Translations under genes and position numbers: made by a program
Shown here: positions 47,355-57,281 of the stretch, in pieces
Position numbering within the stretch: position 1 is the first letter of the stretch
Layout of the letters: each line of letters opens with the position of its first letter
Notes under the pieces: generated by a model
Database searches by the model: none
What the model was told of the DNA's origin: nothing
Seen by the model: the letters and a program-made list of their open reading frames with translations, nothing else
Source: Apiosordaria backusii
Lineage: Eukaryota; Ascomycota; Sordariomycetes; Sordariales; Lasiosphaeriaceae
Assembly: GCA_030549205.1 (NCBI GenBank)
Contig: JAUKTV010000026.1
Coordinates: 1 to 64,000 of the forward strand
Direction: 5' to 3'
DNA: 64,000 bases

Positions 47355-48067
47355 TATAAGCAGTGTGTGATTACTGAGAGAAATCCCAGAGTATGTATAA
47401 TAGTCCCTAGGTTATTCCTGAAATTTGAAATCGGGTCCTCATTCACCCGGTGCATTTGCTGAGTTTTTTCTTGTCCGAGTCGTCGCTGTTACTTCGGAGA
47501 AGTTTCGCGTCGCCACATCGCGTGGGTCTTGGCAATCCGGTGGTGGTATCATCGCGTCGGGATATCCCGAATCCCTGATTCCGCCGTTTACCTTACTTAT
47601 GGGAGGACCGGTCAGTGTATATAGGTAACGTATTATGGCATCAAAATCAGCGTGAAAATACCTGGTAAAGAATCCCTTGAGCTTTTGATCTAGATTGTTG
47701 CCAACGTCGAGATACATATCATCTTGGGGTTTCTAGACAAAGTACACAATGACATCACTGAACCACAACTGTGGATGAACACGTCCTAGGGCAAGGGAAG
47801 TGCCGGGCCACTCCACACGCTAGGTTTCATGAAGTGGAGAACATCGCCGCCCTTCTTCTTTTCGAAGCCAGGGTGGTGATTCGTGGCTCTGGATCGATTT
47901 CAAAGCAAAGTGGATCTTCTCAAAGGGTTTCGATCCAGAGTGTGAATATATAAACATCGTGAATTTGGTTCTCTTCTGGCTGGTTGCACTTTAGCCTCGA
48001 GTTGCACCAGTCAGAACACCTTAACCCAACCATTTCCAAGGCACATTCTCTCCAAAACAGCATCACC
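47355..48067. promoter_or_regulatory. Intergenic, upstream of the old yellow enzyme gene
   Basis: About 710 bp with no supported gene. It contains a perfect 14-bp palindrome, TCGGGATATCCCGA, at 47557-47570, which has the form CGG(N6)CCG bound by Zn2Cys6 dimers. It lies about 500 bp upstream of the next start. Confidence 0.45.
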
Positions 48068-49400
48068 ATGGCACCACTCCCAGATATCGAGGTCGAGGCT
48101 GCCCCAGGCCTTGCGTACTTTACTCCTGCACAACACCCTCCCGCAGGAACAGCTCAAGACCCTCAAACAAGCGGCAAGCCAGTTCCAAAACTCTTCCAGC
48201 CGTTGACCATCCGTGGTGTCACATTCCAAAACCGCTTGGGTGTATGTCTCCCTTTTTTTCAGTCCCTATTCTCAACCATGATGAGTCTAACAAGAATCTC
48301 AGCTTGCACCATTATGTCAGTACTCGGCCCAAGATGGACATATGACAGACTACCACATCGCCCATCTCGGCGGCATCGCCCAGCGTGGCCCAGGAATGAT
48401 GATGATTGAGGCCACCTCCGTGTCCCCTGAAGGGCGCATCACCCCACAGGACGTTGGTCTGTGGAAAGACTCCCAGATTGAGCCCATGAAGCGCGTCATC
48501 GACTTCGTCCACAGCCAAAACATCAAAATTGGCGTCCAACTTGCCCACGCCGGCCGCAAGGCCTCCACTGTTCCCCCATGGCAGATGAACCAGGGCATAG
48601 TTGCGACTTCGAAGGTGGGAGGGTGGCCTGATAATGTCATCAGCCCCTCAGATGTCACGTTCAGCGAGCACTACTGCCAGCCAAAGGCCATGAGCAAGGA
48701 GGACATCGAGCAGTTCAAGAAGAATTGGGTGGCTGCCGTCAAGAGGGCTATGGCCGCTGGCGCGGATTTCATCGAGATTCACAACGCGCACGGGTACTTG
48801 CTGAGCTCCTTCCTGAGCCCACACGCCAACAGACGGACGGATGACTACGGTGGCAGCTTCGAGAATCGGATCAGACTGAGCTTGGAGATTGCCCAGCTCA
48901 CAAGAGAGGCTGTTGGCGAAAGCACACCAGTCTTCCTCCGTGTATCTGCCACGGACTGGGTGGAGGAGACCTTGCCTGAGGAGAGCTGGACGGCGCAAGA
49001 CACGGTCAAGTTTGCGGAGGCGCTCGCTGCTCAGGGCTGTGTGGACCTGATTGACATCTCGTCAGGCGGTGTTCATCCCGGCCAGAAGATCAAGTCGGGC
49101 CCTGCGTTCCAGGCACCATTCGCTGTGGCAGTCAAGAAGGCCGTTGGCGACAAGATGGTGGTGGCTGCCGTTGGTTCCATTACCAATGGAAGACAGGCAA
49201 ACAAGCTCCTTGAGGAGGATGGGCTGGATGTTGCGCTTGTGGGCCGTGGATTCCAAAAGGATCCTGGTCTGACGTGGACTTTTGCGCAGCACGTAGACAC
49301 CGAGATCGCCATGGCCAGTCAAATCCGTTGGGGATTCACCAAGCGTGGAGGATCAGCGTACATTGATCCATCGGCATACAAGCAGTCCATTTTCGAATAG
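48068..49400 (+). CDS. Old yellow enzyme (YqjM-type ene-reductase), 423 aa
   Basis: Exons 48068-48241 and 48303-49400, with a 61-bp GTATGT...CAG intron, give 423 aa. The spliced N-terminus reads NRLG-LAPLCQYSAQDGH, matching the class III (YqjM-like) group with its Cys in PLCQYS. Other family motifs are QLAHAGRKAS, the substrate-binding pair in EIHNAHGYLL, NRRTDDYGGSFENR, and the FMN-phosphate region GSITNGRQANKLL with VGRGFQKDPG. These FMN enzymes reduce activated C=C bonds in enones and quinones with NAD(P)H. In this cluster a hydroxylated or quinoid intermediate is the likely substrate. The N-terminal 35 residues before KLFQPLTIRG are a family-typical fungal extension. Confidence 0.92.
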
Positions 49401-49679
49401 AGAAGGTTTTGCCTAGACAAAAATAAATAGAATTTAGACATCGTTCCGAGCCCACTGAGAACATGAAATGTAGTATTGTGTTAACGTTCTGAGTTCCCTG
49501 CCTAGTAGTCATGATTGATACGCACCATCTCAAAGGCTTATGTGCCGATATCCTTAGTAGAAAGCTCCTGTTGAGTTCCCAAAGGGTCTTGAACTAGCTA
49601 CCTACCTGTCAAAGCCAATGTTGAATCTATCCACAAACCAATTGAGTCTAAGGTAATTAGCAATACCTCCACGAATGAT

Positions 49680-52262
49680 CTACACTGGAACCAGAAACCC
49701 ATCAAAATAACCCCCAATCTTTTCCTCCACCTCATCTGGGAATGCCGTCACACCAACCCATAGATCCGGTCTGATGACAACCACGCCTCCCTTGGTGTGA
49801 TTTGCCCCGTATGTCGTGTGCGCATCTTCATCCGGTTGCCGGTCGTCAAAGACCACCTTTGCTCCCGCTTTCTCTTTCAGCTCCTCCAGAATCTTGTCAT
49901 TCCCTGCCTCAAAAGGCATGCGCTTGATCACCACCGTCACAGTGAACCTCTCTTGACCACCAAATCGAGTCCAGAACCCAGTCTTGCTCGACAAGGCGGA
50001 AGAGAACGCGGCGACATTGCTCCGGACCTGCTGACCTTTGAGCGAAGAGCCAAACACCACAATGTGAAATTTAGGCGGCCCCTCGAACAGGTCGTAGAGA
50101 TATCCGGTGTGGTTGTCTGAGAAGCAGAGACGTGGATTGGGAGCTCTCACACCGTTGTTCAATTTGACTGGAGGTGGCGAAGACAGGGGGGACGCAGTTT
50201 GAGGGGCCAGAGGGGATGTTGCGTAGGGGCAGTCGACTCCCAGAAGGAACTGGCCGTGAGCTTGGAAGAACTTTCCAAGGAACTGAAGGACGTCTTCTTG
50301 TGTCCGTGGAGGGGAGTCCACGGATCCCGAAGTGGACGGGACGTGGATATGGACTTGTTTGCTGTTGCTGTCGGCGCCATTGACGTGGCCGTTTGCTCCA
50401 TTGGCGTGTCCGTTGGTGGTCCCATTGGTGTGTCCATTGGTGTGTCCATTGGTGCGGTGACCATTTGTCTTTGGCGTCGACTCGAGCGCATCAAAGTCAC
50501 GGAGGTTAGGAACTGGCATGGCGGACCCCGTGACGAAGCGAAGGTATGTGCCCGACACCTCGATCACACGGACTGCGTGCTCTCTGCGCTCCAGGCCATA
50601 GGTTGGGAGGACAACCTGCGGATCGGCAAGATTCTTGGCTGCGAGACCCAGCTTCCAGGCAAGATTGGCCGCATCAAGGATAGACGCGTTCAACCCGAAG
50701 GCTCCCATAACGCTATGAACGTGGCTGTGAAATGGTCAGCTTATTATCTTCGCCAAGATGTAGTTGCTAGACAGAGTAGGTTCTTACGCTGCATCACCAA
50801 CCAAATGAACTCTCATATCAGGGGAGGAATATGACCGCGCCACACGCTCAGAGACTGTGACGTCTGTTAGGGCTATTCGAAGATTGGTATCAAGATGATT
50901 GAGACTTACTCTTCCAAATCGCAAACCAACTAAGAGGTGCTGCAAACTTGAGCTTATAAGGAGCAAAGATTCTGTTGGCTTGCTCCAAAACCTCCTCAGG
51001 AGTGACGGTCTCAATCTCAACACGCCCTCCCGCCTCCGCAAATGAGGCGTCACTTTGCTGCCGGGCTGCTGCGATTGGTCCGGTTTGGGAAACATCCAGT
51101 TGAGTGTATAGTCTTGTTTGAGTAAGATTAGCACACGTAGACATCAGTGTGTGAGATGGCAACGCCTTACCTGATGTAACCATCCTCTCTTGGAATAATG
51201 ACACAACCTCCGTGCTTGGAGCTAATGACGGACCTATTGCCGTGTCAATATCAGATATCCTAGAATGTCGAAACAGAACGTACCCGAATACCCAAGCGTG
51301 AGGGTAGTCTGTCTCAAACACGCAGTCCATGATACCCCAGTAAATGTCTGTGCTGACGCCATCGAACGGGATGCTCAAACTCTTCCGAATAGTACTTGCA
51401 GCGCCATCGCTTCCGACCAAGTATTTTGCCCGCACAGTGTTCTCCTCTCTTGTCCGCTCATTCTTGACAGTTGCTCTCACTGGATAGTCACCTTGATCTT
51501 CCACCGTGTAGTTCGACAGGATACGTTCCCGCTCGACCAAGGATTTATGCCTCGCCAAGTCACGGATAAAGATGCGCTCGATCTGGCCTTGGGTGATGAC
51601 ATGTAACCCCCGGTATCGAGAATCGCATTGGTGCGAACGGTTGAAGAGAAGCTTCTTGCCGTCAAGATAAATCGCCGTTCGTTCAATAAGTGGCCCTTCT
51701 TCTGCAATCTCAGAGGCAAGACCCCAAGTTGCTACAGTTTCTAGGAAACGAGGCTGAACACCATCAGCACGTCCGGCTGTCAAGGGAGTAGGTGCTTTGT
51801 CTGAGACTATGTGAGAAAGACTTGGAACATCTTCCAACCAAACTAATGTAGCCCATGTAGGACTTACCGATGATACGAAAAGAAACTCCTTGTCGTGCTA
51901 GACTGAGTGCTACTTCCAGTCCGCTGGGCCCAGCTATTGCTTCTGTTAGTGACACTTTTTTTCCATTTACTTTTCGAAGACTTACCTCCAACAATGAGCA
52001 CATCGACCTCATCTGCGGGCCTCCACCAGTCAGGCGTTCCATGGGGATTATTGGTGCCATCAAACAGGGTGGGCCACGTTCGAATGACATTAATTCCGAC
52101 ATGGTTGTGAGCCGTAGAAGTGAGAAGCTCTTTCGATGGCGGCGTAACGAAAGAGTCGGGATCGTCATCTTGTTCGTCTTTCCAGACCCATGGTGTTGCA
52201 GATGCCTCAATGGGCTTCTTGAAGCCATTCTCCCAAGTGTGAGGCGGAAGTGCGCGAGCCAT
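49680..52262 (-). CDS. Phenol-hydroxylase-type FAD monooxygenase, about 745 aa
   Basis: Seven exons on the minus strand: 52262-51986, 51933-51868, 51800-51284, 51233-51171, 51112-50910, 50854-50788, 50724-49680. The protein has about 745 aa. An N-terminal extension of some 85 residues (TPWVWKDEQDDD) precedes the FAD GxGxxG (VDVLIVGAGPSGLE). Next come the family GRADGVQPR and KYLVGSDGAAS (second FAD motif). VGDAAHVHSVMGAFGLN closes the flavin domain. The C-terminal thioredoxin-like domain of phenol 2-monooxygenases follows (residues about 590-745), with a Asn-Gly-His-rich linker between. These enzymes ortho-hydroxylate phenols. The acceptor of intron 2 could also lie 6 bp upstream, adding two residues. 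It shares a promoter with the O-methyltransferase, which suggests hydroxylation followed by methylation. Confidence 0.9.
50377..50466 (-). repeat. Asn-Gly-His coding repeat inside the FAD monooxygenase
   Basis: About 90 bp encode repeated NGHT/NGTT/NGHA units, seen on the plus strand as CCATTGGTGTGT and CGTTTGCTCCATTGG words. The units are 12 bp at the most regular part. The repeat lies in the linker between the flavin domain and the thioredoxin-like domain, where length variation would be tolerated. Confidence 0.75.
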
Positions 52263-52659
52263 TGTGAGTCTTTGGCAGAAACAAAATTAGGTGAACTCGG
52301 GGGAAAGTGAACTTCGAGCAGATCAAAAACGACTATCAAATAAAGGCGGCCATTGCCGATACGAACTTCTTATTTTCACATACAGTTGATTCCGGTCACT
52401 TCGGGGCTGCAATGGCCCGTTGCTGATCGGCAAGGTCGCCCCGAGGCACCAACTCCGGTCCTCGCCGCCGTGTTCCCACGGACCGGAATGATTGGCCTTC
52501 TAAAGTCCGAGAGGCCGGGGCTGAGTGCCGACACAGGAAGCGTCATCATGGTATTTATCGTCAACGTCAAATTATTGAAAAATGTCCTCGCTGCACCCTG
52601 TCCTTCCACTGTGATCATTCTGAACCATCTTGATCCAGAACCATCCTCATTTTTCCAAC
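52263..52659. promoter_or_regulatory. Divergent promoter (FAD monooxygenase / O-methyltransferase)
   Basis: About 400 bp between two divergent cluster genes. It holds TCCGGTC at 52391-52397, TCCGGTCC at 52454-52461 and its exact inverse GGACCGGA at 52480-52487, plus an inverted pair TCGGGGC (52401-52407) and GCCCCGA (52438-52444). Paired sites of this kind suit a dimeric regulator. Use by a factor is inference. Confidence 0.5.
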
Positions 52660-54437
52660 ATGGCTATCACGCAAGCAAACATTGACCCCACCTCTCAAAC
52701 CCTCCTGCAATTGTCTTCTCTTATCCAAAAGACAATTAACTCCTACATCTCCCACCGTCAATCTACCATCGTGTCCTCATCCACTGAAGATGGTCTTGGC
52801 ATCCCTTCCCGCCCACTCTTCGATGCCCAGCGCACACTCTTGGCAGCGGCAGGCAAGCTGACGGAGCTTGTTTCGAGTCCTCAGACTCGCCTGATCGAGG
52901 TCGCCAATCAGTACTTCGAGGCGCGTGCTCTGCACGTCGTTGCTGACAAGCGAATTCCCGACATCCTTGCCAAGCATGAAAATGGTGTTTCTGTCACAAA
53001 GTTGAGTGAGGAAGTGGGCATCGAGTCTAGGAAATTGTCGAGACTGCTTCGCTGTCTCTGCTCCATTCACATCTTCAACGAAGTTCAGGAAGATGTTTTT
53101 GCCAACAATGACATTTCCCGGGCTTTGGTTGGAAACGAGCCTCTCAGGGCTTACATCATGCTCTTGTAAGCTTTGCGACAATCTTCACTTGACGGTTACT
53201 GACAAGATTCGAAACAAGTGGGTTGGACTTGTACACTGCTTCTGACCACCTTCCTCGCTATTTGTCCAACCCGGCCAAAGGTCACTCCTACGCAGTCGAG
53301 GTAACTCCTTGGCAGGATGCTGTCAATACCGACAAACCCCGATGGGATTGGCTTGAGGAGAAGGCCAGAGTTGGAGACCTTGAGGCTCTCTGCGAGAACG
53401 GCACCAACGGTGCCACCAGCTCTTACCCCGGGTCTTTTGGTAACACTCTTGAGGAGGGTCTTGCATCTGTTGCTGCCAGTGGAAAGACGAATGGCGAAGC
53501 AGCTAACACTTTGGTTGCAAGACCAGAGCACGCCATTTTCGGACTGGCGATGCTTGGCGGTGGAAGAGTGTATGGCAAGGCTCATTTGTTTGGTAGGATT
53601 GGAACCGCAACAAAAACATGAGAGCAAAGCTGACTGTATTTTGCCAGACTTTCCTTGGGCCGAGCTGGGAGATGCAACTGTTGTTGATGTCGGAGGTGGA
53701 GTCGGTATGCCAAGCCCGAGCCCCTGTACCCCTGAATTAACCCCTTTGGGAGGCCTACTTTTCCTTTCCCACAACCACCACATGATAAACAAACAAGACA
53801 GAGACCTAACATAGATCACCCAACAGGTTCATTCAGCATGGAACTCTCCCGTCTCTACCCGAACCTCAACTTCGTCGTTCAAGACCGCGCCCCAGTCCTC
53901 CAGCAAGCCGAGACTGAGGTCTGGCCAAAGGAGCACCCCAAAGCGCTGCAGTCGGGCAAGGTCAAGTTCTGGCCTCACAACATGTTTGAGCCCAACCCAG
54001 TCAAGGGAGCAGATGTGTATTGGCTGCGGTACATCATGCACGACTGGTCCGATGATTATTGCGTGCAGATCTTGAGCGCGATCAAGCCGGCTATGGGACC
54101 TCACAGCCGCATTCTCATTTGGTAAGCCATGAACTGTTTTGCATTATTCACATCCATAGCTAACACGATGAACAGCGATCAAGTCATGAATACCACCTTT
54201 GGCTCTGCCGAGATCGAGCCTGCGCCGGAACCGCTGCCGGCTAACTGGGGATATTACACGAGATATTCTCACCAGCGCGACTTGGCCATGTTGTCCATCA
54301 TCAATGGGATTGAAAGGAAGCCGGCCGAGTTCAAGGACATCATTGAGCGCGCTGGTTTGAAATTGCGCAAGATCTGGGACTGCAGAAGCCAGGTCGGTCT
54401 AGTTGAGGTCGTGTTGCCCGAGTCCGAGCTTGCATAA
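52660..54437 (+). CDS. Class II (plant-type) O-methyltransferase, 497 aa
   Basis: Five exons: 52660-53165, 53219-53592, 53648-53704, 53827-54121, 54176-54437, giving 497 aa. One intron is 122 bp, the rest 53-55 bp. A helical dimerisation region with a winged-helix-like segment (GVSVTKLSEEVGIESRKLSR) comes first. The SAM-binding loop DVGGGVGGSF is restored across intron 3. VKFWPHNMFEP and the catalytic-base context YIMHDWSDDYC follow, as in sterigmatocystin-type OMTs. The enzyme transfers a methyl group from SAM to a phenolic oxygen. Placement beside two flavin hydroxylases suggests methylation of a newly made hydroxyl. Confidence 0.92.
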
Positions 54438-55099
54438 ATGGTCTTGATTGCGTGCAATTTCTTTTTCGATTGTTAGAACCAGGGCAGATTGACATCATCG
54501 ACAGAGTGACCTGCAGTTATAGTTCTCTCATAGAAATCTAAGCAGTAAGAGACTGAAGATGCAAATACGAGTGAGAACAGCAAAAAATGACAACTATCAC
54601 CCATGGTAGAATCTTCCTGGGCGCCCACGCATTTTCAGCCTTGCCCACTAATCAATCAGCCTTGTCCACTGGTGTAGCCTATTTGGGAAGATGCTCGGAT
54701 TATGAACTTCGGACTTCTCTAATTTGAGGTGTCCACGTAGCACAAGGCTCAGCCCCTTGCCTCTGGCGGAGCTAAAGAGCGAAGTTTGGCTTGACCAACA
54801 AATGCGACAGTAAGAAGATCCTGCGCGCTAAAACAACAAGGAGTTCATCCTGCGGCAGCAAATGCTGAGAAATGACATTCCTGCGCCCTGATTTTTAGGC
54901 TGTGTGGAACGTGGCTGAAAGGTACATCAATAGTCAAACATTCTTGGCAAGATCCTTCCTTATATATGAACCAGAATACCTACCGCAGCTTAACGTGCTT
55001 TTTGTTTCACATCGACAAATATCTTATTCTTTAGACGTTTGGTTCACTTTGCGTTTCCTGTCTTTCAGATTGTCACTCCGGTTACCTATTAGCCTTAAA
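54438..55099. other. Intergenic, promoter of the beta-lactamase-like gene
   Basis: About 660 bp without a gene. A TATA-like TATATATGAA lies at 54961-54970, some 130 bp upstream of the ATG at 55100. No inverted CGG motif comparable to the other cluster promoters was noticed. Confidence 0.45.
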
Positions 55100-56969
55100 A
55101 TGGTCATAACCAAACACATTTTGTCCCTTGCCTTAGGTGCAGCTTCTCTGCTGTTTGGCGTCGAAAGCAAGGCCTGTCCTCCATTAAGGCCTGTTCTCCC
55201 ACCCCCAAGGCAGCCCAGTAAAGAAGCCGCTGTGACAGAAGCAGTCAAGGTTCTTCAAGCCAAGTTTACGGAAATCACGTCTCGTTACAACGCATCAGCT
55301 GTGTCGATCGGCGTCCAATCGATTCACGAAGATAGTCCTTTTGTCGACCTCCACCACACCCCCTCGATCAAGAATGAGAACGGCACGGAAAGTGTTACTG
55401 CTGATACGGTCTATCGAATCGGCAGTTGCACCAAGATCTTTACCGTCCTCGCTCTTCTCCAGCAGAAGAACATCCGTTGGGATGAGCCAGTCACCAAATA
55501 CCTTCCTGAACTCAAACAAAACCAAGCTCGGGGCACAGAGATCGAGGCAGTACAATGGCACTCTGTTACCATAGGTGCATTGGCATCTCACGTGTCAGGG
55601 ATTGGGAGGGACATCGCCTTTGATTTGGCGAACTTCCCCACCTTTAAAGCAGTGGAAATGGGACTACAGCCTTTAGACAATGCAAGACGAGCAAAACACT
55701 GTTCAGGTCTTGGAGGTACAAAGGTCTGCAGTCGAGAAGGTAACAGTGTCATACTCTCAGCAAAATTTACACTGAAACTGACAACTAGCCATCTAGATGT
55801 TCTCAAAAACATGCCGCTCCGCCACCCCCAATATGCGCCTTACACTGCACCCCTATACTCCAACGTCGGCATCACATTGCTCGGTCTCGTTGTTGAGAAA
55901 GCGACTAACCAAAGTCTGGATCAACTGCTCAAAGAAAATATTCTTCGCCCAGCAAACATGCAAAGGACTTCCTTGAACAAACCGCCAGTGCCAGACAGCG
56001 AAGGGTTCATTCCATCTAATGATCCAACTTGGTCCACCAAAACCGGTGTCTTCGCCTCGTACGTCCTTCCCTCCTCTACAATTTCATGGACCCCAGCGAG
56101 CCACGAGAGATCGTAAAGCATACTAACTCTTTGGCCTCAGATCCGGCGGCATGTACTCCTCCACCAGCGACATGCTCTCCTTCGGTAGCTCCATCCTTTC
56201 CCACAAGCTCCTCTCGCCCCTCGCCACCCGCAAATGGCTCTCCCCGACCTCCTTCACCTCCTCTCGTGGCCATGTCTTGGGAGCACCATGGGAAATTCAA
56301 CGCGCCGACCGTCTCGCCCCGGATGGAAGAATAGTAGACATCTACGCAAAAGCAGGTGATCTAGGACAGTACCACTCCATGTTCGCCTTGGTTCCAGACT
56401 ACGACATCGTCATTAGCGTCATGACCGCCGGCAAAGAGGTCAGCGATGAGTTTTTTGTTCAGTCGCACCTCGTTTCCCAGACGCTGAAAGCTATCGTCCC
56501 GGCGTTGGATGCTGTCACAAAGCAACAGGCCAAGAAGAATCTCGCGGGAGTCTATCAGGACAAGGAGAGTGACTCTGTGGTGGAGTTGGAGGTCGATGAT
56601 GGGCCGGGCCTGGCGATCAAGGAGTGGACGGTGAAGGGGTTCAATGTGCTTGGTAACTTCACATTTTACAACATTGCCGCTAGTGGGAGAAAGCTACCTG
56701 GGATTGCGAGGCTGTATCCGTCGAGTCTGAAGGCGGGAAGTCAGAAGGCGTGGAGGATGGTGTTTGATCAGGTGGATGATGAGAGAGGGGAGGCGTTTGA
56801 TGAAGAAGCCGCGTATCCTGATGCGAGGTGTGTGAATTGGGGCACGATGGATAGGTTCAATTATGACTTTGTGGGGTTGGAGGAGTTTGTCATTACGGTT
56901 GGGAGAGATGGTGCGGCAGAGTCATTGAGTCCAGTGGGATTTGGAGTGACACTGGTCAAACAAAAGTAG
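55100..56969 (+). CDS. Secreted serine beta-lactamase-like hydrolase, about 576 aa
   Basis: Exons 55100-55739, 55797-56058 and 56141-56969 give 576 aa. Residues 1-25 form a signal peptide (MVITKHILSLALGAASLLFG). The serine nucleophile motif SxxK is SCTK at 109-112 in YRIGSCTKIF, and the YxN motif is YSN in APLYSNVGIT. This is the class C beta-lactamase/DD-peptidase fold, with a C-terminal extra domain of about 170 residues (LAGVYQDKESDSV onwards). Fungal members act as esterases, lactonases or acyltransferases, not antibiotic-resistance enzymes. The first intron (57 bp, GTAACA...TAG) has no in-frame stop and a length divisible by three; the spliced form CSRE-DVLKNMPLRHPQYAP fits the family better. 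It is the last enzyme gene of the cluster and may deacylate an exported product. Confidence 0.85.
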
Positions 56970-57281
56970 GTCTTACACTCAAACCAGGTGTGAGATTACA
57001 TGAGCTGGAGGAAGACGAAGATGTAGGTGCTTCCTGCGTTAAACAACGAAGATGTAAAGAGTTGTTTTAGTCTGTTTTATTTGCTATGATGATACATCAA
57101 TCTGATTGAAGAAAAGCCATCAACTTGCGCAACTATGATTAAACATTACTTAAGTAGCTACCCTGTGAAAAGGGAGGATATTCGCTTGCGCAGCCGTTGA
57201 CAATTCACTGGGTCAGGTTAGCATGAGTCAACTGACTACCTTAGAGTGAAGACGAAAACTTACGGTACATTGAATCCCTGT
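56970..57281. other. Intergenic between convergent genes
   Basis: About 310 bp between the 3' ends of the beta-lactamase-like gene and the collagen-like gene. Nothing notable is seen. Confidence 0.4.
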
